From Nocardioides sp. GY 10127 (GTDB lineage Bacteria > Actinomycetota > Actinomycetes > Propionibacteriales > Nocardioidaceae): a stretch of DNA of 64,000 nt. This document shows, in pieces, positions 40,590 through 50,899 of this stretch. Numbering within the stretch: position 1 is the first letter of the stretch; the number at the start of each line of letters is the position of its first letter. The notes under the pieces are model-generated. The model had not been told where the DNA came from. It made no database searches and worked only from the letters and a program-made list of their open reading frames with translations. The stretch is from contig NZ_STGL01000001.1 in the NCBI RefSeq assembly GCF_004919085.1, positions 186,001 to 250,000 of the forward strand. Reading direction: 5' to 3'. Position numbers and translations under genes: made by a program.

Positions 40590-40614
40590 GCCGGGCGGGG
40601 CCGCCTGCCGAGTG

Positions 40615-40681
40615 CCTCACGTTTGGTCACCAACCCTGTCTGGAAGGGCTCCGATCGCAGGGTTGGTGACCAAACGTGAGG
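40615..40681. repeat. Inverted repeat pair with perfect 23-bp arms
   Basis: The cleanest pair in the window: arms 40616-40638 and 40658-40680 are exact complements, loop 19 nt, centres 40628 and 40668. It lies between two co-directional plus-strand genes, 26 nt behind the first. Confidence 0.94.
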
Positions 40682-40698
40682 CCCGGGGAGCGCTCCCC

Positions 40699-40704
40699 TA
40701 GGCT
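40699..40704 (+). promoter_or_regulatory. -10 element of LysR-effector-like gene
   Basis: TAGGCT ends 6 nt before the ATG at 40711, giving this gene its own leaderless promoter behind the repeat pair. Confidence 0.55.
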
Positions 40705-40710
40705 CGGACC

Positions 40711-41313
40711 ATGGACCGGCACCTGGAGGACTGGCCGCTGCGCGTCGGCTTCGTGACCGGCGCGACGCCGGACAAGTGGGCGCGGGTCTACCGCGGCCGG
40801 ATGCCGTCCGGGATGGAGCTGGCCCCGGTGACGGAGGCGGAGCAGACGGACGGCCTGGTCGACCGCACGCTCGACATGGCGCTGGTGCGCCTCCCCGTCG
40901 ACCGCGAGGCCCTGGGCCTGCACTGCATCCCGCTCTACGAGGAGCTGCCGGTGGCGGTGATGGGTCACGAGCACCTCCTCAGCCTCGCCGAGGAGGTCAC
41001 CACGGAGGACCTCGCCGACGAGCAGCTGGTGCTGCCCGAGCGCAGCGGCTGGACGCCCCGCGCCGAGCAGCTCCCATGGCCCCCGATGTCGGAGAAGGAC
41101 GCCGTCGAGACCGTCGCTGCCGGCACCGGCGTGGCCATCGTCCCGATGTCGGTGGCGCGGCTCTACCACCGCCGCGACGCCACCTACCGGGTCGTCACCG
41201 ACCTTCCCGGGACAAGGGTCGGCCTGGCCTGGCTGGTCGAGCGCGACGACGACCCTCGGATCCAGGCGTTCATCGGCGTGGTCCGCGGGCGGACGTCCCG
41301 CTCCTCACGGTAG
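40711..41313 (+). CDS. Stand-alone LysR-type effector-binding domain
   Basis: A 200-aa protein resembling the periplasmic-binding-like effector domain of LysR regulators (LRVGFVTGATPDKWARVY at the start, VVTDLPGTRVGLAWLVER near the end) but without the N-terminal winged helix. The start is fixed by a leaderless -10, so this is not a mis-called fragment of a longer gene in this assembly. It could bind a small molecule or form mixed dimers with a LysR protein. No such regulator is adjacent. Confidence 0.8.
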   Translation: MDRHLEDWPLRVGFVTGATPDKWARVYRGRMPSGMELAPVTEAEQTDGLVDRTLDMALVRLPVDREALGLHCIPLYEELPVAVMGHEHLLSLAEEVTTEDLADEQLVLPERSGWTPRAEQLPWPPMSEKDAVETVAAGTGVAIVPMSVARLYHRRDATYRVVTDLPGTRVGLAWLVERDDDPRIQAFIGVVRGRTSRSSR

Positions 41314-41337
41314 GCCCGCCGCCTCGGCTCACGGGCC

Positions 41338-42948
<1,611 letters not shown>

Positions 42949-43443
42949 TCAGACCGCGAGCGACCGCCCGAACATCGCCGCGGTGGCGCGGGCGGAGGGG
43001 GTGCCGGCGTCGGGGTCGGCGCCGAGCCGGAGCAGGGCGGCGACGACGTCGTCCTCGGCCTTGAAGACGGCCCCGGCGAGGGGGGTCTGGCCCCGGTCGT
43101 TCACCCGGTCCGGGTCGGCCCCTCGCTCGGCCAGGCCGACGACGAGGTCCGCGTGACCGTGGTAGGCGGCGAGCATGAGCAGGGTGTTGCCGTCGGCGCC
43201 GGTCAGGTCGGCGGGCACCCCGGCGTCCACGTAGGCCAGGACGCGGGAGGTCTCGCCCGCTCGCGCCCAGTCCAGGAGGTCCTGGGCGAGGGCGACCAGC
43301 GCGGGGTCGACCCCGGGGTCGACCCCGGGGTCGGCGGCGGGGTCGGCGGGCGAGGCGGCGGGCGAGGCTGCGGGCGAGGCTGCGGCGGCGGGGTCGGGCA
43401 CTCCTCGAGCATGCCCAGCCCCCGGCACGCGCCGTTCACCCAT
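42949..43443 (-). CDS. Ankyrin-repeat protein with Pro/Ala/Asp-rich N-terminus
   Basis: About 164 aa: a low-complexity head of AASP and DPGVDP-type repeats (about 15-50), then roughly four ankyrin repeats, for example ADGNTLLMLAAYHGHADLVVGL and DRGQTPLAGAVFKAEDDVVAALL. It is a protein-protein interaction module; the partner is unknown. The start is uncertain because the repeat tract has several GTG codons; ATG 43443 is chosen. It is divergent from galK. Confidence 0.75.
   Translation of the reverse strand: MGERRVPGAGHARGVPDPAAAASPAASPAASPADPAADPGVDPGVDPALVALAQDLLDWARAGETSRVLAYVDAGVPADLTGADGNTLLMLAAYHGHADLVVGLAERGADPDRVNDRGQTPLAGAVFKAEDDVVAALLRLGADPDAGTPSARATAAMFGRSLAV
43280..43400. repeat. 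GC-rich coding minisatellite
   Basis: Short imperfect tandem units, GGGGTCGACCCC-type followed by GGCGAGGCTGCG-type, within the N-terminal coding part of the ankyrin gene. It encodes the DPGVDP and AASP peptide repeats and is prone to slippage in principle. Confidence 0.7.
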
Positions 43444-43516
43444 CCGGGCCGAGCACCCGTCGCGCGAGGTGAGGGGGTGTGCGGCCCACCCTTCCGGGAC
43501 ACCTAGGGTGACGGCC

Positions 43517-44698
43517 ATGACGTTCTGGGACGCCGGTGACAGCCACGACCTCGCCGACGGGCTGCGCTCGTCCTTCGCCGAGACGTTCGGCCGTGACGCC
43601 GAGGTGGTCGGGCGCGCGCCCGGCCGCGTCAACCTCATCGGCGAGCACACGGACTACAACGCCGGCCTCGTGCTGCCGCTCGCGCTCCCCCACGCCACCT
43701 ACGCCGCGGCGGCCCGCCGACAGGACGGCCGGCTGCGCCTCCGCAGCCGCCAGGCCGAGGAGGGCTGGGAGGGCACACTGGACGAGGCGGCCTCCGCCCC
43801 CGGCTGGGCCGGTTACGCCGCGGGCGTGCTGTGGGCACTGGCCCGCGACACCGGCTCGGGCACGGGGCTCGAGGTGCCCGGCATGGACGTCCTCGTCGAC
43901 TCGACCGTCCCGATCGGGGCCGGGCTCTCCAGCTCGGCGGCCATCGAGTGCGCGGTCGGGGTCGCCGCGTGCGCGCTGCTCGGCCTGGACCTCGACGACC
44001 CGCTGCGCGAGCGACTCGTCGCGGCCGCCATGGCGGCCGAGGGCGAGGTCGTGGGCGCACCGACGGGCGGCATGGACCAGACGATCGCCATGCACGGCCT
44101 AGCGGGCGCCGCCGTCCTCATCGACTTCGACGCCCACACCCACGAGCCCGTCGACCTGGACCTGGACGCCCTCGGCCTCACCGTTCTCGTCACCGACACC
44201 CAGGTGTCCCACGCCCTCAACGACGGCGGGTACGCCTCGCGGCGCGCCGACTGCGAGGAGGCGGCGAGCCTGCTCGGACTCGCCAGCCTGCGGGAGGCCA
44301 CGCAGGCCCAGGCGGAGTCGCTGGAGGACGAGCGGCTGCGCCGCCGCGCCCGGCACGTCGTCACCGAGATCGCCCGGGTCACGGAGACCGTGGCGGCGCT
44401 CCGGGACTCGGACCGTCCCGCGCTGGGGCGTCTGCTCCTCGCCTCGCACGTCTCCATGCGGGACGACTTCGAGATCTCCTGCGCCGAGCTGGACGCCGTG
44501 GTGGAGACCGCGGTCGAGGCGGGGGCGATGGGATCGCGGATGACCGGTGGCGGCTTCGGCGGCTCCGCGGTGTCCCTGGTGCCGACCGAGCGGGTCGAGG
44601 CAGTGGTGCGGGCCGTCGACGCCCGGTTCGTGGCCGAGGGCTTCCGGGCCCCGAGGCACCTGCTCGGGGTGCCCTCGGCCGGGGCCGGGCTCGCCTGA
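43517..44698 (+). CDS. galK: Galactokinase
   Basis: A 393-aa GHMP kinase that phosphorylates galactose to galactose-1-phosphate. The three family motifs are clear: GRAPGRVNLIGEHTDYNAG (about 35-53), the ATP loop VPIGAGLSSSAA (about 134-145) and the C-terminal MTGGGFGGSAVSL. No galT or galE is adjacent, so the gene is isolated from the rest of the Leloir pathway here. Leaderless: TAGGGT (43504-43509) lies 7 nt before the ATG. Confidence 0.96.
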   Translation: MTFWDAGDSHDLADGLRSSFAETFGRDAEVVGRAPGRVNLIGEHTDYNAGLVLPLALPHATYAAAARRQDGRLRLRSRQAEEGWEGTLDEAASAPGWAGYAAGVLWALARDTGSGTGLEVPGMDVLVDSTVPIGAGLSSSAAIECAVGVAACALLGLDLDDPLRERLVAAAMAAEGEVVGAPTGGMDQTIAMHGLAGAAVLIDFDAHTHEPVDLDLDALGLTVLVTDTQVSHALNDGGYASRRADCEEAASLLGLASLREATQAQAESLEDERLRRRARHVVTEIARVTETVAALRDSDRPALGRLLLASHVSMRDDFEISCAELDAVVETAVEAGAMGSRMTGGGFGGSAVSLVPTERVEAVVRAVDARFVAEGFRAPRHLLGVPSAGAGLA

Positions 44699-44727
44699 GA
44701 CCCGCCTCGGCGGCGCGCGAGCCCTGA

Positions 44728-44747
44728 CCCCGGCCGAGGAGCCGGGG
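44728..44747. terminator. Hairpin between galK and DUF2252 gene
   Basis: CCCCGGC-CGAGGA-GCCGGGG: a perfect 7-bp GC stem with a 6-nt loop, located in the 58-bp convergent gap, usable from both sides. No U-tract and no repeat element here. Confidence 0.5.
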
Positions 44748-44756
44748 GACGAGGAC

Positions 44757-46091
44757 TCAGGTGGCCGACACGGAGATCCGCCCGGAGCGGAAGGCCTCGA
44801 CGAAGAGGGCGTGATCGGTGCGCACCTGGCGGGCGTAGGCCTCACCGGCGTCCTGCAGCCACGCCACCAGCTCGTCGTCCCTGCCCTCGAGCACCGCGCC
44901 CACGGCGTCCTCCACCTGGAAGTCGACGAGGTCTTGGTCGGAGTCGGTGTCGGAGGCGCAGTGGATCTTGGCCGTGGCCCGGCCGAGCAGCTCCACCACG
45001 GACCGGATCTCGTCCGGCTCGGTGAGGTCGGCCCACTCGAGGTCCTCCTCGTAGGGCGAGACCTCGGAGACGACGTACCCGACGCCGTCGACGTCGGTCC
45101 AGCCCAGCAGCGGGTCGGTGTGGGCCTGGAGGGCGCGCTGCGAGACCACCGTGCGCTGGCCCTCGTGCTCGAAGTACTCCTCCACGGCGTCGGTGTCGAC
45201 GTAGCGGCTCACGGCCGGGACGTTCGCCTGCTTCATGGAGAGGATGCGGTCGTTGTCCAGCGCCTGGCTGTCGCCCTCGATCAGCAGGCTGTAGGCGGGC
45301 AGACCCGCCGAGCCGATCCCGAAGCCGGACTTGCCGGCCACGTCATGGAGCTCGTGGAAGAGGTCACCACGACGCTTGTCCGCGGGCAGGGAGTCCAGGT
45401 AGCGACGGTAGGCGTCCACGACGCGGCCGCGCTCCTCGTCGTCCAGACGCCTGATCGTGCCGTCCTCCAGGAAGACCCGCCCCTCGCCATCGCGGGTCGT
45501 GTTCGCGTCGAGGAGCTCGGCGCGGCGGTTCTGCCGGGCGGCCTGGAGCGCCTCGTGGATCGGACCCTCGGTGTTGTCGAGGGTGAGCGCGAAGTCGTCG
45601 TCGTGGTCCTCGCGGTAGCGCCGCACCTGGTCGACGTAGGCGCGGACGTAGACCTCGACGAGCCCGCGCACGTCGTCCTCGGGCAGCGCCTTCTGCCAGC
45701 CCGTGAGGGACAGGGACGCGGCGAAGCGGAGGAGGTCCCAGGTGTAGGAGCCGACGTAGGCCTCGTCGAAGTCGTTGATGTCGAACACCAGCCGGCCGTC
45801 CGAGGCCAGGTAGGTGCCGAAGTTCTCGACGTGCAGGTCCCCGTGGACCCAGATCCGGGAGGAGCGCGCGTCGGTGAAGTCGTCGCCACGACCGGTCAGC
45901 TCGTCGACGAGCCCGGCTGTGACGTCGCGGTAGAACAGGCAGGCCGTGCCCCGGTAGAAGGCGTGCGGGTCCTTGGCCATCTTCCGGTACTTGCCGCGGA
46001 ACGCGGCCGGGTCGGCCTCCATCAGGCCGCCGAAGGCGTCCTCGAGGACCTCAACGATGGTCTGGATGCGCTTCTCGCTGCTCTCGTCCAT
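44757..46091 (-). CDS. DUF2252 family protein (kinase-like fold)
   Basis: About 444 aa of the DUF2252 family. The stretch RIWVHGDLHVENFGTYL resembles the catalytic loop of aminoglycoside-phosphotransferase-like kinases (HGDxHxxN), followed by VFDINDFDEAYVG as the metal-binding Asp region. The substrate is unknown. The start at ATG 46091 avoids an upstream extension that would overlap the def promoter region. It is divergent from def and convergent with galK. Confidence 0.87.
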   Translation of the reverse strand: MDESSEKRIQTIVEVLEDAFGGLMEADPAAFRGKYRKMAKDPHAFYRGTACLFYRDVTAGLVDELTGRGDDFTDARSSRIWVHGDLHVENFGTYLASDGRLVFDINDFDEAYVGSYTWDLLRFAASLSLTGWQKALPEDDVRGLVEVYVRAYVDQVRRYREDHDDDFALTLDNTEGPIHEALQAARQNRRAELLDANTTRDGEGRVFLEDGTIRRLDDEERGRVVDAYRRYLDSLPADKRRGDLFHELHDVAGKSGFGIGSAGLPAYSLLIEGDSQALDNDRILSMKQANVPAVSRYVDTDAVEEYFEHEGQRTVVSQRALQAHTDPLLGWTDVDGVGYVVSEVSPYEEDLEWADLTEPDEIRSVVELLGRATAKIHCASDTDSDQDLVDFQVEDAVGAVLEGRDDELVAWLQDAGEAYARQVRTDHALFVEAFRSGRISVSAT

Positions 46092-46240
46092 GCCCGGCAG
46101 GGTTCCCAGCCCGGGGTGGGCGCCGACCACCCCTCCGGGTGGCTCAGCCGATCCTTCCGAGTGGGGGCCGCTGGACCGGCACGGGCGGGGTCGGCCCCGC
46201 GATGGGGCACGGTCGGGGCGGCGTCCCTAGGATTCGGGCC

Positions 46241-46846
46241 ATGGCCGACGTCGAATTCCCGCCGCCCCCCGAGCATGCTCCCTTCGGTCAGCTGCCCACC
46301 GGAGGCAGCGTCCGAGCCATCACGCGGTGGGGCACCGACGTCATGCACCGCGAGCTGGAGAAGGTCACGGTCTACGACGACGAGCTGCGCGCGCTGGCCG
46401 CCGACATGGTCGCCACGATGTACGCCGCCGACGGCGTCGGCCTGGCCGCCTGCCAGATCGGTGTCGACCGCTCCGTCTTCGTCTTCGACTGCCCCGACGC
46501 CCGCGGCGAGCGCACCGTCGGCGTGGTCTGCAACCCGGTGCTCACCCTGCCCGAGGGCAAGGACCGCCAGATCGACACCGACCTCGAGGGGTGCCTGTCC
46601 TACCCCGGGGCGTTCGTCGACTGCTCCCGCCCCGACCAGGCGTCCGTCACCGGCACCGGCCTGGACGGCGAGCCGGTCGCCTTCTCCGGCGACGGCCTGC
46701 TCGCCCGCTGCCTGCAGCACGAGACCGACCACCTGTACGGCACCGTCTTCGGCGACCGCATCCCCACCCGCGCCCGCAAGAAGCTGGCCAAGGAGCACGA
46801 CAAGGCCGTCGACGACTACCCGATCGGTTGGCCTGCCGAGGGCTGA
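46241..46846 (+). CDS. def: Peptide deformylase
   Basis: A 201-aa metalloenzyme removing the formyl group from nascent N-termini. All three motifs are present: GVGLAACQIG (motif 1), EGCLSYPG (motif 2 with the metal Cys) and QHETDHLYG (motif 3, HExxH). Leaderless: TAGGAT (46228-46233) 7 nt before the ATG. It is not linked to fmt here. Two repeat pairs follow its stop. Confidence 0.97.
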   Translation: MADVEFPPPPEHAPFGQLPTGGSVRAITRWGTDVMHRELEKVTVYDDELRALAADMVATMYAADGVGLAACQIGVDRSVFVFDCPDARGERTVGVVCNPVLTLPEGKDRQIDTDLEGCLSYPGAFVDCSRPDQASVTGTGLDGEPVAFSGDGLLARCLQHETDHLYGTVFGDRIPTRARKKLAKEHDKAVDDYPIGWPAEG

Positions 46847-46867
46847 GGCTCTCGCCGTCTCCCGCAC

Positions 46868-46929
46868 CACGTTTGGTCACCAACGGTGACTTCGGGGGCT
46901 CGTTGCGCACCGTTGGTGACCAAACCTGA
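46868..46929. repeat. Inverted repeat pair (first of two)
   Basis: Forward copy centred on 46878 and reverse on 46918 (40 bp), 32 nt behind the def stop at a convergent junction. Confidence 0.92.
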
Positions 46930-46995
46930 GGTGGGCCGACGCTGAGCGGCTCCCGGCCGTCTGCCCGCCGCCGGCGCTCCCGGCGGGGCGCTCAG

Positions 46996-47060
46996 CCTCA
47001 CGTTTGGTCACCAACCCTGCGTCCGGGGGCCTTGAACCCCACGTTGGTGACCAAACCTGA
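46996..47060. repeat. Inverted repeat pair (second of two)
   Basis: Forward copy centred on 47009 and reverse on 47049 (40 bp), 91 bp after the preceding copy and behind the SpoU gene stop. It is the last copy in the window; none was found from 47,061 to 64,000. Confidence 0.92.
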
Positions 47061-47087
47061 CGCGCAGCGGCCACCGAGGACCGCCGG

Positions 47088-47888
47088 CTACCGCCGCGCC
47101 GCCACGTAGCAGGCGACAGCCGCCGCGGCCGCGACGTTCAGGCTGTCGACGCCGGCGGACATCGGGATGACGGCGCGGCGGTCGGCGGACGACTGCCAGC
47201 GCGGCGAGATCCCCTCCCCCTCGGTGCCCAGCACGAGGGCGAGCCGGTCGACGTCGGTGACGGCGTCCTCCAGGTCGACGGCATCGTCCGCGAGGGTCAT
47301 GGCGACCGTGGTGAAGCCCGCGGCGGAGAGGTCCGGCATCGCGGAGTACCAGTCCGGCAGCCGCGTCCACGGCACCGAGAAGACGGTGCCCATCGACACC
47401 TTCACCGAGCGGCGGTAGAGCGGGTCGGCGCACCGTGGCGCGAGGAGGACGGCGTCGACGCCGAGGCCGGCGGCGCAGCGGAAGATGGCGCCGACGTTCG
47501 TGTGGTCGACGATGTCCTCGAGCACCACGACGGTCCGCGCACCGTCCAGCACGTCCGCCACCGACGGCAGCGTCCGCCGCTCGAACGACCCGAGCGCCCC
47601 ACGGTGGAGGTGGAAGCCGACGATCCCCTCCAGCAGGGCCTCGGGCGCCGTGTAGACGTCCACGTCCAGGGGGTCCAGGACGTCGGCCAGCGGCTCGACC
47701 CAGCGGTGGCTCATCAGCAGCGACCGGGGCCGGTAGCCCGCGGCCAGGGCGCGCCGGACGACCTTCTCCCCCTCCGCGAGGAACAGCCCGTGCTCGGACT
47801 CCAGGCTCCGGCGCAGCTGCGTATCGCGCAGGTCCCGGTAGTCGGCCAGGCGGTCGTCGTCGCGGTCGGTGACCTCGAGGAGTCGCAC
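47088..47888 (-). CDS. SpoU/TrmH family RNA 2'-O-methyltransferase
   Basis: A 266-aa SPOUT-fold enzyme with an N-terminal substrate-binding region and the trefoil-knot motifs: motif 1 in VVLEDIVDHTNVGAIFRCAAGLG, motif 2 in LVLGTEGEGISP and motif 3 in VIPMSAGVDSLNVAAAAAV. It methylates ribose in rRNA or tRNA; the target is not evident. The start is GTG 47888, 2 nt after the cysG stop, so it is co-transcribed with cysG. Confidence 0.9.
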   Translation of the reverse strand: MRLLEVTDRDDDRLADYRDLRDTQLRRSLESEHGLFLAEGEKVVRRALAAGYRPRSLLMSHRWVEPLADVLDPLDVDVYTAPEALLEGIVGFHLHRGALGSFERRTLPSVADVLDGARTVVVLEDIVDHTNVGAIFRCAAGLGVDAVLLAPRCADPLYRRSVKVSMGTVFSVPWTRLPDWYSAMPDLSAAGFTTVAMTLADDAVDLEDAVTDVDRLALVLGTEGEGISPRWQSSADRRAVIPMSAGVDSLNVAAAAAVACYVAARR

Positions 47889-47890
47889 GG

Positions 47891-49159
47891 TCAGCCGGCG
47901 GAGGGGTCCGACGCGACGCGTCCGTAGTGGCCCGGCTTCGCCACGGCCACGACCTCGCCCACGACGATGATCGCCGGCGGGCGGACGGCCTGGGCCACCA
48001 GGTCCTCGGCGAGGGTGCTGAGGGTCGAGAGGACCGTGCGCTCCTCCGGCAGCGTGCCCTCCACGATCACGGCCACCGGGGTGTCGGCGGGGCGTCCGCC
48101 GTCCAGGAGGGCAGCGGCGATGGCGGGCGCGTTCTCCACCGCCATGAGCAGGACGACGGTCCCGCGCATGCGCGCCACGGCCGACCAGTCGACGAGCGAG
48201 GTGGGGTGGCCGGGCGGGACGTGCCCGGAGATGACGGTGAACTCGTGCGCGACCCCGCGGTGGGTGACCGGGATGCCGGCCCGGGCGGGGACGGAGATGG
48301 ACGAGGTGAGGCCAGGCACCACGGTGACCGGCACCCCGGCGGCCTGGCAGGCCAGGACCTCCTCGTAGCCGCGGCCGAAGACGTAGTTGTCGCCGCCCTT
48401 GAACCGGACCACCCGCTTGCCCTCGAGGGCACGCTCGACGAGCACCTCGTTGATGCGCTCCTGCGTGGTGTGCCGGCCGCGGGGCAGCTTGGCGACGTCG
48501 ACGAGCTCCACGTGGGCGGGCAGCTCGTCGAGGAGCTCCCGGGGGGCGAGCCGGTCCGCGACCACGACGTCCGCCGAGGCGAGGGCGTGGCGCGCCGCGA
48601 CGGTGACCAGCTCCGGGTCGCCCGGGCCGCCGCCGACCAGCACCACGCCGGCGGTCGTGTCCAGGGCGGCGCGCGCGTTGAGCGCGCCGTCGCGCAGTGC
48701 CGTCATGATCTCGTCGCGCACGCCCGCGGAGAGCCGCGGCTCGCGGTTGGCCAGGACGGCCACGGTGAGGTGGCCGTGCCGACCGACGGCCGGCGTCCAC
48801 GCCGTGGAGTCGGCCGCGTCGTCCCCGCGCACGCAGAAGATCCGCCGCTCCTCCGCGGCCCGGGCCACGGCCTCGTTGACGGCCGCGTCGTCGGTGAGCG
48901 CCAGCGCGTACCAGGCGCCGTCGAGGTCGGCCTCCTCGAACGCGCGGGCGTGCCAGGTCAGGACGCCGGTGAGCCCCTCGATCGCGGGGGTCACGTCCGG
49001 GGAGACGACCACGACGTCCGCTCCCGCGCCCACCAGGGCCGGGATGCGGCGCTGGGCGACGTGGCCACCGCCCACCACGAGGACCCGCCGCCCGGCGAGC
49101 CGGAGGCCCACGGGGTAGGACGGGTGGTCGGCCGGTGCGTGCTCCCGAGCGTCGGTCAT
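47891..49159 (-). CDS. cysG: Siroheme synthase CysG (fused SirC/CobA)
   Basis: A 422-aa fusion. The N-terminal part (about 1-150) is the precorrin-2 dehydrogenase/ferrochelatase with NAD site VLVVGGGHVAQRR. The C-terminal part is uroporphyrinogen-III methyltransferase (VVLVGGGPGDPELVTVAARHAL, and FKGGDNYVFGRGYEE). It makes siroheme for sulfite or nitrite reductase, which are not in the window. Start ATG 49159 with a weak -10 (CAGAAT) 6 nt upstream; the longer frame overlaps the PEBP gene region. Confidence 0.94.
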   Translation of the reverse strand: MTDAREHAPADHPSYPVGLRLAGRRVLVVGGGHVAQRRIPALVGAGADVVVVSPDVTPAIEGLTGVLTWHARAFEEADLDGAWYALALTDDAAVNEAVARAAEERRIFCVRGDDAADSTAWTPAVGRHGHLTVAVLANREPRLSAGVRDEIMTALRDGALNARAALDTTAGVVLVGGGPGDPELVTVAARHALASADVVVADRLAPRELLDELPAHVELVDVAKLPRGRHTTQERINEVLVERALEGKRVVRFKGGDNYVFGRGYEEVLACQAAGVPVTVVPGLTSSISVPARAGIPVTHRGVAHEFTVISGHVPPGHPTSLVDWSAVARMRGTVVLLMAVENAPAIAAALLDGGRPADTPVAVIVEGTLPEERTVLSTLSTLAEDLVAQAVRPPAIIVVGEVVAVAKPGHYGRVASDPSAG

Positions 49160-49304
49160 GCCCACATTCTGACGGGTCCGTGCCGCCTGGCGGACGAGGG
49201 CTCCGCCACGCGGGCAGGGCGGTAGCCAGAGCAGGCGCCAGGGGGCGGTGGACGGCCCGCTGGGGTGAACGGGTGGGCGCTCCGGCCCGGCTAGCGTCGC
49301 CGGC

Positions 49305-49832
49305 ATGAGCCTCGAGCGCCCCGTGACCCCCGATCCGTACCCCCTCCTGCCTGCCGTCCCCGCGTTCACCGTCACCAGCACCGACGTCGTCGACGGTGAC
49401 CCGCTGGACCAGGCCCAGGTCGCCGATGGCGGCAACACCAGCCCCCAGCTGTCGTGGGAGCCCGGGCCGGAGGGCACCCGGAGCTACACGGTGACCTGCT
49501 TCGACCCCGACGCCCCCACGCCGAGCGGGTTCTGGCACTGGGTCCTCGTCGACCTGCCGGCGGACTGCACCGAGCTCCCCACCGGCGCCGGCGCGGAGGG
49601 AGCGGACCTGCCCGGTGGGGCCTTCATGTGCCGCAACGACGGGGGCAGCCTCGCCTTCATGGGCGCGGCGCCGCCGCAGGGCGACCAGGTGCACCGCTAC
49701 TTCTTCGTGGTCCACGCGGTGACCGAGGAGACCCTCGGTGTCGACGCCTCGGCGAGCCCGGCGGTCGTCTCGTTCAACCTGGCCTTCAAGACGGCCGGTC
49801 GCGCCATCCTGCACGGCACCTACCAGCACTGA
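49305..49832 (+). CDS. YbhB/YbcL-type PEBP protein
   Basis: A 175-aa phosphatidylethanolamine-binding-protein fold (Raf kinase inhibitor-like). The ligand-pocket motifs [18 protein letters not shown] and [11 protein letters not shown] are intact. No signal peptide, so cytoplasmic. The role in bacteria is unclear. Leaderless: TAGCGT (49292-49297) 7 nt before the ATG. Confidence 0.92.
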   Translation: MSLERPVTPDPYPLLPAVPAFTVTSTDVVDGDPLDQAQVADGGNTSPQLSWEPGPEGTRSYTVTCFDPDAPTPSGFWHWVLVDLPADCTELPTGAGAEGADLPGGAFMCRNDGGSLAFMGAAPPQGDQVHRYFFVVHAVTEETLGVDASASPAVVSFNLAFKTAGRAILHGTYQH

Positions 49833-49856
49833 CGCACCTGCCCGGGCCGGCGCTCC

Positions 49857-49871
49857 TGACCGCAGGTCAGC
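49857..49871. terminator. Short hairpin at convergent junction
   Basis: CTGACC-GCA-GGTCAG, a 6-bp stem with a 3-nt loop overlapping the stop of the unknown minus-strand gene. The flanking GC bases can extend it imperfectly. Confidence 0.4.
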
Positions 49872-50841
49872 GGCGGCCGCGACGCCGGGTGGGGGCGGCG
49901 ACCTCCACCCGGCACACGCGTAGCAGCGCCTCGCGCGTGGCCTCCACGGCCACGCGCGCGAGCTCCGAGCAGCGCACCGGGTCGATCAACCAGTCCAGCA
50001 GCACCCGGTCGTGCGTGAGGAGCCCCGAGCCGACGTCGGCGACCGCCGCCGCCAGCAGGGTCCCGGCCAGCGGAGCCGGCGCGGGCTCCGCGCCGAGCTG
50101 GTCCCGCAGCCAGCCCTCCGCCTCGTCCAGGAGGACGTCAGGGAGCACGGCCCGCCGACGACGCGCCAGCTCGTCCCGGACGCCGGGCAGGGAGCCGGAC
50201 GCCGAGCCGAGGCTCCCGTCGCCGCAAGCGGTGTCGAGCTCGGTCACGAGATCCGTGAGGTGGCGCTCCATGAGCCACGACGGCATGCCCCGCGAGGCGA
50301 GCAGCCGGGTGAGCCAGTCGACCTGGCGCTGGGCCTCCCCCAGCGGCTGGGTGCCCTGGAGGGCGAGCCAGGCCGAGTCCGCGCCGGAGTAGCGCCCGGC
50401 GCTGTCGGCGTAGCGCAGCGTGTAGTACTCGACCTGGGTGCAGGTGCGATAGGCGGCGCGGACCCCGGCGCGGACCACGTCCGCCTCCGTGGCCACGGGG
50501 TAGACGCCGCCCTCCGGGTTGAGGACGCCGGCGTCCACGACCATCCCGCGGGCGCGGTACCCGAGCCCGCGCACGACGCTGTCGTGGGCCTCGGCGACGA
50601 GCTGGAGGGTCGCCCGGCTGGCCAGCGGCAGGCGGTGGTCGGTGAGGACGGCGCGGAGCTCGGCCGCGTTCGTGCTCCCGATACGGCAGGCGATCCGCTC
50701 GACGGAGGCGACCGCGGCCCAGACGGCCCCGTCGGAGGCGTCGCCGTGGAAGGACCGGTCGGCGTGCTCGAGCAGGAGGGCGGTGACGTGCGCGTCGAGC
50801 GCACCCGGCTCGTGCGTGGGGAGGCCGGGTCCGCGCGTCAT
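49867..50841 (-). CDS. Unknown 324-aa protein
   Basis: Not recognised. It is mostly helical in appearance with no membrane segment or signal, and an Arg-rich C-terminal tail (PTRRRGRR). Segments such as SVERIACRIGSTNAAELRAVL and LLASRGMPSWLMERHLTDLV look well-structured, so it is probably a real soluble protein. A CAGGAT hexamer lies 6 nt before the ATG on the minus strand. It follows the FMN-reductase gene, but a gap of about 60 nt and its own -10 argue against one operon. Confidence 0.7.
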   Translation of the reverse strand: MTRGPGLPTHEPGALDAHVTALLLEHADRSFHGDASDGAVWAAVASVERIACRIGSTNAAELRAVLTDHRLPLASRATLQLVAEAHDSVVRGLGYRARGMVVDAGVLNPEGGVYPVATEADVVRAGVRAAYRTCTQVEYYTLRYADSAGRYSGADSAWLALQGTQPLGEAQRQVDWLTRLLASRGMPSWLMERHLTDLVTELDTACGDGSLGSASGSLPGVRDELARRRRAVLPDVLLDEAEGWLRDQLGAEPAPAPLAGTLLAAAVADVGSGLLTHDRVLLDWLIDPVRCSELARVAVEATREALLRVCRVEVAAPTRRRGRR

Positions 50842-50899
50842 GGTCCGATCCTGTCACGCCCCGGTCGGTGCCCGACCGGGGCGTGAGGGCCGCGCCGGC

